A DNA stretch of 64,000 nt from Janthinobacterium sp. CG3 (GCF_000344615.1 NZ_KB467824.1:2661963-2725962), one strand, 5' to 3'. Positions 45,701-55,838 are shown, counted from the stretch's first letter. Program-made: numbers and translations. Notes: generated by a model not told the origin, from the sequence alone.

Positions 45701-48700
45701 CTATTGCCCGACCTTTAACACGGCGTTCGGGATTTCGCCGAACATCTCGGGCGAGTACATCGCCTCGACCCGGCTGGCCGGCAGGTTGAAGTCGCCGGCG
45801 TTGTTCAGCCGCACCGTGTATTCGACGCTCCATTTCCCCTTCGGGACGAACTCGTAATAGGCGCGGAAGGCTTCGAACGTGCGCTCCTCGAAGGCCGGCC
45901 AGACCCAGCCGCTGCGCTTCTCGCCGGCGCTCAGCATCTGCGAATCGCGCCCGAGGCCGGTGCCCAGTACGCTGGCGCTGGCCGGAATCGGGTCGTCGAC
46001 CACCACCCAGGTCATGTCGGCCTGCGCCTCCAGGTCCAGGCGCACCCGGTAGACGTCGCCGCGCGACCAGACGCCGGCGGTTTTGCGTTCGACCGCGGTG
46101 ATGGTTTTGACGATGGTATAGCCGCTGGACAGCGGCGCTTTGAGCGGAATCGCCGCCAGGCTCGACACCGTCGCCCACGGCTTGCCGGTGCCGGTATGGG
46201 CTATTTTCAGCTCGCCGGCCCCGCGCGGCCAAGCCTGTAGGATGGCGGCGCCAGGTGCGCTCCACTTCTGCGTCTTCTCGGCGCCGGCCAGCGTCACGCT
46301 GGTGCTGCCGCCGACGGCCTCGGACTCGAACTTGTCGGAGAATTTGCGGATCGCCAGCGTGCCCCAGGCGTTCGCCACCGTGGTATCCCAGCGGCCCTTG
46401 TGCTGGCGCCCCAGCGCGCCGCGCACCAGCCGGCCGATGTCGTCCTTCCAGCCCGGGTTGTCCAGCACCGCCAGCAACAGGCGGTTGGCGTTGACGTCGC
46501 CCGACACCATCAGCCACCACCAGTTGTCGCGCCGCTCGGTCGAGAAGCCCATCGTGGTGCCCTGGAAGTTCAGGCGCGCGCGCAGGATTTGCTGCGCCTC
46601 GGCCAGCAGGGCGTCGCGCCGCGCCAGTTGCGGCGTGCGTTGCAGCACCAGATACCAGTCGATCACGGCCGACGTCGGCCACAGGTTCGGCTCGACCGCG
46701 AACGATTCCAGCGCGTCGGGCGCCACCTTGGCCGAGCGCGACAGCGCTTCCAGCGCGGCCACCTTGCGCACCGCCAGGTCGGCCGTCGGCATAGCCGAAT
46801 AGCGCAGCACGCGGCCCTGGACGAAGTTGGCCAGCGCCTCCTCCATGCGGTTCTTGGCCTGTTCGGGAATCGCGTAGCCCGCCTCCGCCGTGGCCGACAG
46901 CACGTAGGCGGTCAGGCTGTCGCTGCCTTGGTTCATCATCGGGAAGTACTTCAGCAGGCCGTCGCCGTCGAGGTAGGCCGGCAAGGCCGCCACCAGCGCG
47001 CGCCACATCGCCGCGTCGCCCAGCGCGATGGCCTTCGAGGTGCTTTGCTCGAAGCAGCTGTACGGGTAGGCGCTCATGTACTCGCGCACGCCCGGCAGGT
47101 CGCCGCCCAGTTGCGCGCTCAGCAGCGTTTGCACGCCGCCGCGACCGGGCAAGGCGTCGGCCGGCATCTGCACCGCCATCGCCTGCGGTTTGTCGATCTG
47201 CAGCAGCGTCGCCTGGTAGGTGCGCACCGGCACCGCGTACGTCACCCTCTGCTTCACGCGCAGCTTGTCGGTGGCGGCGCCGGCCTTGGCGCTGACGTCC
47301 CACACCAACTCTTTCACCCCGGCCGGCACCGGATAATTCCAGCCGAGGTCCTGGGCCTGGCCGGCGCCCAGCGTCACGCTCTGGCGCGCCAGCGCCTGGC
47401 CCTGCACGCTGGCGGCCAACTCCACGTTCATCTCGGCGGCCGAGGTGTTGCGCACCGTGAAACCGGCGCGGAACTTGTCGCCCTCGCGCACCAGCGCCGG
47501 CAGGCCGGACAGCACGATCAAGTCTTGCGAGCTGCGGATTTCGGTCTTGCCGGTGCCGAACAGGTCGGCGCCGGCGCTGGCGATGGCGACGATGCGGAAC
47601 GCCGTCAACGAGTCGTTCAGCGGCACCTGCACCGTGGCTTCGCCGTGGGCGTCGAGCTTGACGCTGGCCTTCCAGAACAGCAGCGTGTCGAACAGCTCGC
47701 GCCCGCCGCCCTTGCCGCCGCCGCCGCCGTGCGGGAAGGCCTTGCGGCCGAAGTGGCGCTTGCCGATCACTTGCATTTGCGCGGTCGAGGTTTCCACCTG
47801 CAGGCTGCGCTGCCGCATCATGGCGTCGAGCAGCTCCCAGCTGTCGTTCGGCATCAGCTCCAGCAGGCCGACGTCGACCGCCGCCAGCGCCACCTCGGCG
47901 CCGGCCGGCAGGGCGCGGCCGTCGGCGCGCGCCACCTTCACTTTGACCTGCGCCTTGTCGCCGGTTTTATACACCTCGCGGTCGCTGGCGACCTGCACCT
48001 TCAGCTCGTGCGCCTGCCAGCCCACGCGCAGCGCCGCCACGCCCATCTTGTAGGCCGGCTTGCCCAGGTCGACCAGCGCGGTCGGCTGCACCCCGGCCAC
48101 GCGGCCGCGCACCACCAGCACCGAAACATAGACGTTGGGCGCGTAATGCGGCTTGACCGGGATTTCCAACACCGGCTCGCGCCCCGACAACTGCCGCACA
48201 TAGGTGTCGATGATGCCTTCGCGCTCCACCGTCACCAGCGCCGTGCCTTCGCGGAACGGCATGCGCACCTGCAGCTTGGCGCTCTCGCCCGGCTCGTAGT
48301 GTTTTTTCTCCGGCAGCAGGTCGATGCGGTCGTTGTCGCTGGCGTCGAACCACCAGTCGCCGCCGCCGGCCACCCAGGTTTCGCGGTTGGCGACGGCGGC
48401 GCGGTTGTCGGCGTCGACGGTGCGCGCGCGCAGGATCAGGTTGCCGCTGGCGGGCGCCTTCACTTCGCACAGCAGCAGCCCCTTGGCGTCGGTCTTGCCT
48501 TCGCAGGCGGCGCCCAGGCGCAGCACCTCGTTTGAATTTTCGTAGGCGTAGAAGCCGCCGATCAGGCGGCGCCGGTGCGAATAGGTTTTACGCTGGAAAA
48601 AATCGACCGCGACCGGCGCGCCCGCCACCGGCTTGCCGGCGGTGTTCAGCACCGCCACCTGGAACTTGAAGGCGTCCTTGCTCAGCGCCCAGCCGTCCGG

Positions 48701-51370
48701 TTTGATGCCGATGACGCTCTTCGACGGCCACAGCGGCACCCGCGTCGACACCGACAGCGTTTCGCCGTTGGCGTCCTGGTAGGCCAGTTCGGCCAGCAGT
48801 TCGCGCGGCACCGTCAGCGCCGGCAGCTGGTCGACCGTGACGCGGGCGCCGCCGGCCCGGTCCAGGTTCAGGCTTTGGGTGCGCGCCGGGCCGCCGGCCT
48901 GCTCGCCGGCTTGCTCCTCCCCATTGCCCTTGTCCTCGTCGAAGCCGGCGGTGTCCTTGGTCAAGCCTTCCTTGACGTCGCCGTTGCTGAAGGTGAAGTC
49001 GTCGTAGTCGGGGAAGCTGACGCTGTGGTCCTGCAACAGCGTGCGCAGCTTCACCGGCGCGTTCGCCGCGCCGCCGCCGGACAGGTAGTTGAGCTGTATG
49101 TCGAGGTCGATTTTGGCGGCCTGCACCGGCGCCGTTTTCGGTCCCTGCAACAGCGCCTTCATGGTCGGTACGCGGAAGGCCTCGACCCGGAAGCTGCCGG
49201 ATGGGCGCCCGGCCATGCTGACGTCGTAGACGCCCTGCCTGGCGTCGGCCGGAATGGCCCAGTCGTTTTCGGCCGCGCCGGCGCCCGACCAGCGCAGCGG
49301 CAGTTCGTATTTCTGTTCGCTGCCCTGGTGTGTGAGGATCACCTTGTCGGCGCCGCCGGGGCCGTTGCCGGCCGCCGCCAGGGCGATGCCGGCGGCCGTG
49401 TGGCGGCGCAGGAAGTGCTTCATGTGCACCGTCTCGCCGGCGCGCAGCAGGGTGCGGTCGAATACCGTCGACAGCAGCGTGTTGTCGTCGCGCAGCTCGG
49501 CGGTCGGCAGGTTGAAGCGCCAGGCCTCGATGCCGCCGACCCAGTTCGACAACGTGAAGGTCATGTCGCCGCCGCTGCGGGCGCTGACGAAGTAGTCCTC
49601 GTTGCCTTCGCATTTGGAAGCGGTTAGCTCGCGCTTGACGTGGGCCACGCCGGCGCCGTCGGTGACGCCCCGCCACAGCAGCTTGCCGGCGCAGTCGCGC
49701 ACCGCCACCGCCGCCTGCGGCACCGGCGCGCCCTTGTCGAGCGTGGTCACCCACACCAGCGACGAGGCGGCGCCGTGCTTGAAGTGCGCCGCCAGGTTGG
49801 TCACTAGCGCGGCCGAGTGGATGTAGGCGCTGCGCGGCTTGGCCAGCAGCACCGCGCCGAGTTTCGGGCTGGCCAGTTCGACCACGTAGAAGCCGGTTTT
49901 TGGCAGCGGGATGCCGATCACCTCGAAAGCGCGCTTGCCGCCCGGCTTGGGCAGCGCGAAGCTGCGCGTGGCGCCCTTGCCGGCGAAGACCGAGGTGGCC
50001 ATGTCGCTGCCGTACTGCGCGCCCGGCTGCCACGAGCGGCCGCCGGACAGGCGTTTGAGCCAGTCGATGATGAATTGGTCCTGGTCGTCGGGCAGGCGCA
50101 GCATATTGCCCTGCACCGGGCTGCTCTTGCCGGCCAGCGTGGCCTCGACGTTGCGCACGGTGACGGGCAGCAGGCGGTCGCCGCGCGCCTCCAAAATGCC
50201 GAAGCTGGCCGGGAACTTGACCAGCGGCGGTTGCTCGTCGGTGCGCACCGCCAGCGGGTAGCGCGCCTGGTTCAGCAGCGCGCGGCCGGCGTCGTCCTTC
50301 AACTTCGGCGGCAGGGCGATGGTGAATTTGCTTTGCTCCGGCAAGGGTCCGGCGAAGGTGACGGCGTCGACGTAGTCGGCCTTCTCGTTTTCCTTGTCGG
50401 CGGCGGGGCGGAACACCTTGCCGGCGGCGCTGGTGAGCGTGATCGCCTGGGCGTCGCGCGCCTTGATCGGCGCGCTGAACTGCAGCCGCATCGGCAGGAA
50501 GGGAATGCACTGGGCCTTGGTGCTGGTGCGCTCGCAACTGAATTTGACGGTGAAGTCGGGCCGGGTCTGGTAAGGCAGCGTTTGCGCCTGCGTGGCGGCG
50601 ACGCCGCCGGCGGTGGCAATGCCCTCGCCCCACACCAGCGCCACCTTGGCGTTGGCCGGCAAGGTGCGCTTGCATTGCAGCAGCACCAGCGGCAGCGCCG
50701 CGCCGCGCTTGCCGTCCGGCGCCGCCTTCCACGTTTCGCCGCGGCCCTCGGCGTACTGCTTCAGGTGGCGTTCGACGAAGTTCTTGCGCAGCGCGAGCAA
50801 CTGTTCGCGCTCCTGGCCCTGCAACAGGCGCACGCCGATTTTTTCGTTGATGCCGTCGGCGCGGCAATAGGCGTGCGCCGCGACGCTGGCCTCGTTCGGC
50901 ACCGCGTCCAGGCCCAGCATGAAAATTTGGTTCTCGTCGATGCGCCCCTGCCCTTCGCCCGGCGCCGCTTCGACGATGGCCGGGCCTCCGGTCGAGAAAC
51001 TGTAGCCGGCCGGCCCCGCCAGCGCCTGCCCGGCCAGGTCCTTCAAGCCCGCCTTCAGCGTGAAACGGCACACCAGGCCGGCCGGCAGGTCGCGTTCGAA
51101 GTCATAGCTCCAGTTGCGCCCGTCGGCCCAGCGCCCCTTGCCGGGCTGCGCGCAATCGACGTCGAAGGGGTCGCCCAGGCGCAGGTCGCCGAACGGCACC
51201 ATCTGCGCGCTGAACTGGGCGCGCACCTGGCGCACGCCCTTGACCACGCCGGACGGCGAGAACGAAGCCACGCTGGTTTGCGTCAGCGCGGGCAAAGCGG
51301 GTAGCGCCAAGCAGCCCGCCAACAGCGCGCTCAGGTATTTCGACAGGTATTTCGTCACGGTGTGGGTCAC
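45701..51370 (-). CDS. Bacterial alpha-2-macroglobulin (YfhM type)
   Basis: A 1889-residue periplasmic protein that traps attacking proteases. The N-terminus has a signal with possible lipobox LAGC (Cys20), so it may be lipid-anchored like E. coli YfhM. Macroglobulin-type beta domains fill most of the length; the bait-like region lies before the alpha-2-macroglobulin segment LFGTGKTEIRSSQDLIVLSG. The thioester motif CFEQ begins at Cys1439 (YPYSCFEQSTSKAI), so covalent protease capture should be possible. A glycine-rich stretch GGGGGKGGG is at about 1220. It is immediately upstream of pbpC on the same strand, with one base between them. The ATG at 51370 lacks a clear ribosome site. Confidence 0.93.
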   Translation of the reverse strand: MTHTVTKYLSKYLSALLAGCLALPALPALTQTSVASFSPSGVVKGVRQVRAQFSAQMVPFGDLRLGDPFDVDCAQPGKGRWADGRNWSYDFERDLPAGLVCRFTLKAGLKDLAGQALAGPAGYSFSTGGPAIVEAAPGEGQGRIDENQIFMLGLDAVPNEASVAAHAYCRADGINEKIGVRLLQGQEREQLLALRKNFVERHLKQYAEGRGETWKAAPDGKRGAALPLVLLQCKRTLPANAKVALVWGEGIATAGGVAATQAQTLPYQTRPDFTVKFSCERTSTKAQCIPFLPMRLQFSAPIKARDAQAITLTSAAGKVFRPAADKENEKADYVDAVTFAGPLPEQSKFTIALPPKLKDDAGRALLNQARYPLAVRTDEQPPLVKFPASFGILEARGDRLLPVTVRNVEATLAGKSSPVQGNMLRLPDDQDQFIIDWLKRLSGGRSWQPGAQYGSDMATSVFAGKGATRSFALPKPGGKRAFEVIGIPLPKTGFYVVELASPKLGAVLLAKPRSAYIHSAALVTNLAAHFKHGAASSLVWVTTLDKGAPVPQAAVAVRDCAGKLLWRGVTDGAGVAHVKRELTASKCEGNEDYFVSARSGGDMTFTLSNWVGGIEAWRFNLPTAELRDDNTLLSTVFDRTLLRAGETVHMKHFLRRHTAAGIALAAAGNGPGGADKVILTHQGSEQKYELPLRWSGAGAAENDWAIPADARQGVYDVSMAGRPSGSFRVEAFRVPTMKALLQGPKTAPVQAAKIDLDIQLNYLSGGGAANAPVKLRTLLQDHSVSFPDYDDFTFSNGDVKEGLTKDTAGFDEDKGNGEEQAGEQAGGPARTQSLNLDRAGGARVTVDQLPALTVPRELLAELAYQDANGETLSVSTRVPLWPSKSVIGIKPDGWALSKDAFKFQVAVLNTAGKPVAGAPVAVDFFQRKTYSHRRRLIGGFYAYENSNEVLRLGAACEGKTDAKGLLLCEVKAPASGNLILRARTVDADNRAAVANRETWVAGGGDWWFDASDNDRIDLLPEKKHYEPGESAKLQVRMPFREGTALVTVEREGIIDTYVRQLSGREPVLEIPVKPHYAPNVYVSVLVVRGRVAGVQPTALVDLGKPAYKMGVAALRVGWQAHELKVQVASDREVYKTGDKAQVKVKVARADGRALPAGAEVALAAVDVGLLELMPNDSWELLDAMMRQRSLQVETSTAQMQVIGKRHFGRKAFPHGGGGGKGGGRELFDTLLFWKASVKLDAHGEATVQVPLNDSLTAFRIVAIASAGADLFGTGKTEIRSSQDLIVLSGLPALVREGDKFRAGFTVRNTSAAEMNVELAASVQGQALARQSVTLGAGQAQDLGWNYPVPAGVKELVWDVSAKAGAATDKLRVKQRVTYAVPVRTYQATLLQIDKPQAMAVQMPADALPGRGGVQTLLSAQLGGDLPGVREYMSAYPYSCFEQSTSKAIALGDAAMWRALVAALPAYLDGDGLLKYFPMMNQGSDSLTAYVLSATAEAGYAIPEQAKNRMEEALANFVQGRVLRYSAMPTADLAVRKVAALEALSRSAKVAPDALESFAVEPNLWPTSAVIDWYLVLQRTPQLARRDALLAEAQQILRARLNFQGTTMGFSTERRDNWWWLMVSGDVNANRLLLAVLDNPGWKDDIGRLVRGALGRQHKGRWDTTVANAWGTLAIRKFSDKFESEAVGGSTSVTLAGAEKTQKWSAPGAAILQAWPRGAGELKIAHTGTGKPWATVSSLAAIPLKAPLSSGYTIVKTITAVERKTAGVWSRGDVYRVRLDLEAQADMTWVVVDDPIPASASVLGTGLGRDSQMLSAGEKRSGWVWPAFEERTFEAFRAYYEFVPKGKWSVEYTVRLNNAGDFNLPASRVEAMYSPEMFGEIPNAVLKVGQ

Positions 51371-51511
51371 GGCGGGCGCTCCATTGAACGGGAATCGGGG
51401 CTGGCCGCTCGCGCTGCCGACCGGTCACACAGTGTTGCAATAACGTTCACCTTAGTCAACAGTAATGTGACCCGCGCCGCCCGGCAGGAGCGCCACGACG
51501 CCGAAAACGCC

Positions 51512-51538
51512 GGAATGCATAATTTGCATGTGCATTCC
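51512..51538. promoter_or_regulatory. Palindrome between alpha-2-macroglobulin and porin genes
   Basis: GGAATGCA and TGCATTCC flank TAATTTGCATG, a 27-bp inverted repeat that also contains ATGCATAATTTGCAT. It is in the 359-bp divergent gap, about 140 bp before the a2m start and 190 bp before the porin start, so it could be an operator. A TTGACA at 51560-51565 could be a -35 element for the porin, but no good -10 follows. Confidence 0.4.
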
Positions 51539-51729
51539 TACGGCAGATCAAGCGTTCAATTGACATTACGCAGTGGCGAGCGCACTAAGGCGGCGCGCGC
51601 TCGAACGCGTCCGCATAAGGTCGGCTCCAACAGCTGTGCAGGGGCCGCGACAAGCGACCCCGGCATCGTTTTTGGGGCTGGCTAAAGCATAGTCGAACCA
51701 AAAATTCTTATCAACGTTGGGAGCCACTT

Positions 51730-52752
51730 GTGAATAATTTAAAGAAAATCGCCATCGCCGCCGCCCTGTGTTCCGCCTTTGCGGCCCAAGCGCAGGACAT
51801 CAACCCCTCCTGGTATATCCAACCCAGCGTCAACGCAATGCGCCCGGACGACAATTTCGCCGCCGATAAAACCGGCTACGGCGCGGGCCTGAAGTTCGGC
51901 AAGGCCATCGCGCCGTCATGGGACTTGCAAATGGGCCTGACCTACGCCCGCTCGCGCGAGAGCGGCCAGCGCTACCAGCAGCACACGCTGGGCGTGGACG
52001 CGCTGTACCTGTTCTCCCGAAAGTCCTTCCGGCCTTTTCTGCTGGTCGGTATCGGCGCCGAGCGCGACAGGGAAAACAGCTTTGCCTTTGGCCAGCGCCA
52101 GAAGAACTCGCCCTATGCCAGCGTCGGCGTGGGCTTCCAGTCCATGTTCAATGACCAATTATCGCTCCAGGCGGACATCCGCGACGTGCGCGGTTTCTTG
52201 CGCGGCGACACCTTCGCGCACGACAGGACGAACAATTATTATGTGACCATCGGCTTGAACTACGCGTTCAGCAAGCCGCCCGAGCCGGTGCTCCCGCCAC
52301 CGCCGCCAACGCCGCCCGTGGTGGTGGTGATGCCGCCGGCGCCGCCACCGCCGCCGCCGCCGCCGCAGCGCTTCGAGAAGGTGACCCTGTCGGCCACCGA
52401 GGTGTTTGAATTCAACAGCGCCGCGCTGCTGGGTCCGCAACCCAAACTCGATGAAATCGCCTCGGCCCTTGGCGCCGCGCCGGACGTGGGCAACATCGTT
52501 ATCACCGGCTACGCCGACCGCATCGGCTCGGCCAATTACAACCAGAAACTGTCCGAGCAGCGCGCCAACGCGGTCAAGACCTACCTGACCGGCAAGGGCG
52601 TCGCGGCGAGTCGCCTGACGGCCGTCGGCAAGGGCGAGGCCAACCCGGTGGTGGTCTGTAATGACCGCAAGATGGCCGACTTGATCAAGTGCCTGGAGCC
52701 GAACCGCCGGGTGGAAGTGGAGCAAATCACGATTGAACGGCGGGTGCAGTAG
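51730..52752 (+). CDS. OmpA-family outer-membrane protein
   Basis: A 340-residue outer-membrane protein. The signal peptide MNNLKKIAIAAALCSAFAAQA is cut before QDINPSW. An eight-stranded beta-barrel (about 25-175) has alternating strands such as YGAGLKFGKAIAPSWDLQMG and ends in YYVTIGLNYAF. A proline-rich hinge (about 178-213) leads to an OmpA domain with peptidoglycan-binding ITGYADRIGSANYNQKLSEQ and RANAVKTYL. The start is GTG after GGGAGCCACTT. It probably links the outer membrane to the wall. Confidence 0.92.
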   Translation: MNNLKKIAIAAALCSAFAAQAQDINPSWYIQPSVNAMRPDDNFAADKTGYGAGLKFGKAIAPSWDLQMGLTYARSRESGQRYQQHTLGVDALYLFSRKSFRPFLLVGIGAERDRENSFAFGQRQKNSPYASVGVGFQSMFNDQLSLQADIRDVRGFLRGDTFAHDRTNNYYVTIGLNYAFSKPPEPVLPPPPPTPPVVVVMPPAPPPPPPPPQRFEKVTLSATEVFEFNSAALLGPQPKLDEIASALGAAPDVGNIVITGYADRIGSANYNQKLSEQRANAVKTYLTGKGVAASRLTAVGKGEANPVVVCNDRKMADLIKCLEPNRRVEVEQITIERRVQ

Positions 52753-52795
52753 GGTGCGTCACGTTGGCGGCCGGATAGGTAAGATGGCGGGTAGC

Positions 52796-52811
52796 ACCCG
52801 TAACGGGTTTT
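52796..52811 (+). terminator. Short terminator-like hairpin after the porin gene
   Basis: ACCCG-TAA-CGGGT followed by TTT, 44 bp after the stop codon. The stem is only five pairs, so efficiency is doubtful. Confidence 0.45.
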
Positions 52812-52838
52812 ACCCCTTATCTAGTTGGAAGGTCACAC

Positions 52839-53753
52839 ATGAATGTATCTGTCCCTAGCCGCCGCGGCGACGTCGGCGGCATCGTGCCGTTCGTCAAGGA
52901 AATGCGCTCCGTCGTCACCTGCTCGGTGATGGAGTGGCTTGAGCACCGCGCCTCCAGCAAGGGCGCGGCGCTGGCGTTCTATACGCTGTTTTCAATCGCG
53001 CCCATCCTGATTCTGGTGATCGCCATCGCCGGTTTTTTTTACGGCCCGGAGGCGGCGCGCGGCGAACTGCTGGGGCAGCTGAGGGGCCTGCTCGGGCCGC
53101 AGGGCGCCGAGGCGATTCAACTGGTGCTGGCCGGCGCCAGCAACCACAAGGAGGGACGGCTGGCGACGCTGGTGGCAACCGCCCTGCTGCTGTTCGGCGC
53201 TACCAGCGTATTTGCCGAGCTGAAGGCCAGCCTGGATGAAATCTGGCAGGTGCCGCCGCTGAAACAGGGCGGCGTCTGGGACACGCTGCGCACCCGCCTG
53301 CTGTCCTTCGGGCTGGTGCTGGTGCTGGCGTTTCTGCTGATGGTGTCGCTGGTGATCAGCGCCGCGCTGGCGATCGTCGAAAACTACCTGAACGGTTTGT
53401 GGAGCGACGCGGTGTTTCTGCTGTCGCTGCTGTCGGCGACGATCAGCTTTGCCGTGATCGCCGCGCTGTTCGCGGTGATTTACAAGATGCTGCCGCGGGT
53501 GCGGCTGTCGTGGCGCGACGTCGTCATCGGCGCGCTCGGCACGGCGGCCCTGTTCACGCTGGGGAAGTATGCGATTGGCGTCTACATTGGCAACAGCGGC
53601 GTCGCCAGCAGCTTCGGCGCGGCCGGCTCGATGATCGCGCTGCTGCTGTGGGTTTACTATTCGGCGCAGATCTTTTTCCTGGGCGCCGAGTTCGCGCGCC
53701 AGTATGCCTTGCAGATGGGCAGCTTGCGCGACCAGAACATACCGGCGGCGTAG
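52839..53753 (+). CDS. YihY/BrkB-family membrane protein
   Basis: A 304-residue inner-membrane protein with six hydrophobic helices, including LAFYTLFSIAPILILVIAIA, FGLVLVLAFLLMVSLVISAA and TISFAVIAALFAVIYKMLPR. The family signature FSxAPILIL and the C-terminal FGAAGSMIALLLWVYYSAQI-FFLGAEF are clear. The family was once called tRNA-processing RNase BN in error; its role is still unsettled, possibly transport or envelope integrity. The ATG follows GGAAGGTCACAC. Confidence 0.9.
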   Translation: MNVSVPSRRGDVGGIVPFVKEMRSVVTCSVMEWLEHRASSKGAALAFYTLFSIAPILILVIAIAGFFYGPEAARGELLGQLRGLLGPQGAEAIQLVLAGASNHKEGRLATLVATALLLFGATSVFAELKASLDEIWQVPPLKQGGVWDTLRTRLLSFGLVLVLAFLLMVSLVISAALAIVENYLNGLWSDAVFLLSLLSATISFAVIAALFAVIYKMLPRVRLSWRDVVIGALGTAALFTLGKYAIGVYIGNSGVASSFGAAGSMIALLLWVYYSAQIFFLGAEFARQYALQMGSLRDQNIPAA

Positions 53754-53764
53754 CGCGGTTGTTT

Positions 53765-53797
53765 AAAACCAGAAGCGTAGAGCCTCTGGTTTTTTTT
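53765..53797. terminator. Terminator between convergent genes
   Basis: AAAACCAGA pairs with TCTGGTTTT, with the loop AGCGTAGAGCC, followed on the plus strand by a run of eight T. The A run on the other side means it may also stop transcription from the opposite gene. Confidence 0.85.
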
Positions 53798-53799
53798 GC

Positions 53800-55026
53800 T
53801 TATTCGCCCAGTAACTCGGCCACGGCTTCCATGCCCTGCACGCGCTCGGCGACGACCTTGACGATGACAATCACCGGCACGCCCAGCAGCAAGCCCCAGA
53901 CCCCCCACAACCAGCCCCAGAACAGCAGGCTGACGAAGACCGCGGTCGGATTCATGCGGGCGATTTTGCCAGTCATCCAGGTGGCGACGAAGGTGCCGAC
54001 CACGGTGGCGATCGCCAGCGAGGTGCCCGCCACCAGCGCCACCATTTCCAGCGATTCGAACTGGAGGAAGGCGATCATGGCGGTGGCGACGGTGATGAGC
54101 AAGGGGCCGAAGTACGGCATGATATGCAGCAAGCCGGCCACCACGGCCCAGGCGCCGGCGTTTTCCAGGCCAATCAGGCTCAGCGCGATCCACATCAGCA
54201 AGGCCAGCAGGCCGTTGGTGATGAGCAGCATGAACATATACTTCTGGATCGAGGTATTGATGTCTTCGAGGATGTGAACGGTGATCTTTTTCTTCGTCAG
54301 CGAGGGGCCGGTTAGTTTGACCAGCTTGCGCTTGAAGGTGTCGCCCGACAGCAGCAGGAAGAACACCAGGAAAATCACCATCGTGGCCTGGCTGAGGAAG
54401 CCGATCAGCCCCATTGAACCGGCCCAGACCCAGTCGAATACCTTGAACTGCGGATGATCCGGCGCCGGTTCCGCCCGCCGCGCGGCGCGGCGCGCCTCGG
54501 CGCCGTTGGCGGCCCGCTCGATCTGGGTGGCGACGGCCTGGATCTTCTGCAACATGCCGGGCTTGCCGCCGACCATGCCTTCGATCAAGCCCGAGATCTT
54601 GCCGGCCGACGCAGGCAGCTCTTCGACGATGGCCTCGAATTCACCCTGCACCCGGTCGATCACGGCCACCGAGCCGCCCAGTATCATCACCGTGACCAAG
54701 GTCGTGCCCAGCGCGCGCGGTATCTTGATGCGCTCAAGCCAGCGTACCAAGGGATTCAGCGTATAGGCGATGAAAATGCCCAGCAGTAAAGGAATGAGGA
54801 ATTTCTGCGCCCATTGCAAGCCCCACACGAAGGTGACGGTGGCGATGACGGCCAGCGCCAGGCCGCGCGCGTTGACGTGCAGCGGCAGGCGCAATGGCGC
54901 GTTTTGCAGCTCGGGCGTGTCGGTTTGCTGAACGGGGGCGGCGGCGGCGGGGGTAGCGGGACAGGCATCGGCCGGCTCTACAACGGCGGCGAGGTCGGGC
55001 TGGACTTGAGTTGGCTGGACGTTCAT
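53800..55026 (-). CDS. AI-2E family membrane transporter
   Basis: A 408-residue inner-membrane protein with about eight helices. After a proline/alanine-rich cytoplasmic N-terminus (1-55), it shows GLALAVIATVTFVWGLQWAQ, LIPLLLGIFIAYTLNPLV and RALGTTLVTVMILGGSVAVI; the second half has MFMLLITNGLLALLMWIALS and a conserved glycine-rich GLLHIMPYFGPLL. Some family members export autoinducer-2, others move Na+/H+ or are uncharacterised; no lsr or luxS genes are near. A GC-rich hairpin (GCCGGAG/CTCCGGC) at about 55051-55105 separates it from the BON gene upstream. Confidence 0.88.
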   Translation of the reverse strand: MNVQPTQVQPDLAAVVEPADACPATPAAAAPVQQTDTPELQNAPLRLPLHVNARGLALAVIATVTFVWGLQWAQKFLIPLLLGIFIAYTLNPLVRWLERIKIPRALGTTLVTVMILGGSVAVIDRVQGEFEAIVEELPASAGKISGLIEGMVGGKPGMLQKIQAVATQIERAANGAEARRAARRAEPAPDHPQFKVFDWVWAGSMGLIGFLSQATMVIFLVFFLLLSGDTFKRKLVKLTGPSLTKKKITVHILEDINTSIQKYMFMLLITNGLLALLMWIALSLIGLENAGAWAVVAGLLHIMPYFGPLLITVATAMIAFLQFESLEMVALVAGTSLAIATVVGTFVATWMTGKIARMNPTAVFVSLLFWGWLWGVWGLLLGVPVIVIVKVVAERVQGMEAVAELLGE

Positions 55027-55130
55027 CTGATTGCGCGCTATCTACAAAAAGTTGCCGGAGCCGGCCCCGGAAGCCGCTTGGGCTCCCGGAGGCGACTCCG
55101 GCAGGGGGCCATCACTGCGCCGGTCTTACA

Positions 55131-55442
55131 TTACTTCACGCGGATATCGTTCTTGACCGACGTAACGCCTTTGACGCCGCGGGCGATTTCGCCGGCACGG
55201 GCGATGTCGCCAGGCTGGGCAACGAAACCGCTCAGTTGCACGGTGCCTTTGAAGGTTTCGACATTGATTTCGGTCGATTTCAGGCTAGGCTCATTAAAGA
55301 TGCTGGCTTTGACCTTGGTGGTCAGGACAGCGTCGTCGACGTATTCGCCGGTGCCTTCTTTGGTCGAGGTCGATGCGCAACCAGCCACAGCGAACAGGGA
55401 AGCGACGAACAGGCCAGTAGCGATTTTTTTAGTGATATTCAT
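55131..55442 (-). CDS. BON-domain lipoprotein
   Basis: A 103-residue lipoprotein. The signal MNITKKIATGLFVASLFAVA ends at lipobox VAGC. The mature part is one BON domain, DDAVLTTKVKASIFNEPSLK and VQLSGFVAQPGDIARAGEIA, as in OsmY and the single-BON proteins that bind phospholipid and protect the envelope during stress. The ATG at 55442 follows TAAGGAAAAATATT. Confidence 0.9.
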   Translation of the reverse strand: MNITKKIATGLFVASLFAVAGCASTSTKEGTGEYVDDAVLTTKVKASIFNEPSLKSTEINVETFKGTVQLSGFVAQPGDIARAGEIARGVKGVTSVKNDIRVK

Positions 55443-55838
55443 AATATTTTTCCTTAGAAATGGTCTATCGAAGTGCTCATTTGAGCGGTCCCGCTCGCTT
55501 TGACAGCCGAACTGGGTATTCACAGCATGCGGACAAAGGTCTTTGGCTGCGCCGGCAGAGTATCGCTTGTTTCTGTAGCGACCGCGCTGCCGGCAATTCC
55601 TTGTAGTGCTTACGGCCCGTACGACGATGTTGCGTTGCGTCCGTGCCATGACTTACGTTTTACGTGGAAAGCGCGGCGTCATCTGTTCGGTATCGTACAT
55701 AAGAAAATTTATTTTTACACAGCTGCAAAATCGATCACACAGCCCGCCCACAGAGATGCCATCAACTAGGTTCGCTAGCGCACAGACCCGTCGTACGTGA
55801 ATGACTAAGATTTGCTCACACTATGTCAGGAGGACAAT
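55443..55838. other. 396-bp divergent intergenic region
   Basis: It separates the BON lipoprotein from the glycine-zipper lipoprotein. No gene is evident. It should hold promoters in both directions; none matched a standard promoter convincingly. Confidence 0.6.

Noticed and set aside
48588-51071. Large minus-strand frame inside the alpha-2-macroglobulin gene
   Set aside because: Arg-rich shadow of the real gene in another frame, with no ribosome site or motif.
52839-53753. RNase BN annotation for the YihY-family protein
   Set aside because: The protein is a six-helix membrane protein of the YihY/BrkB family; the RNase assignment of this family was an error.
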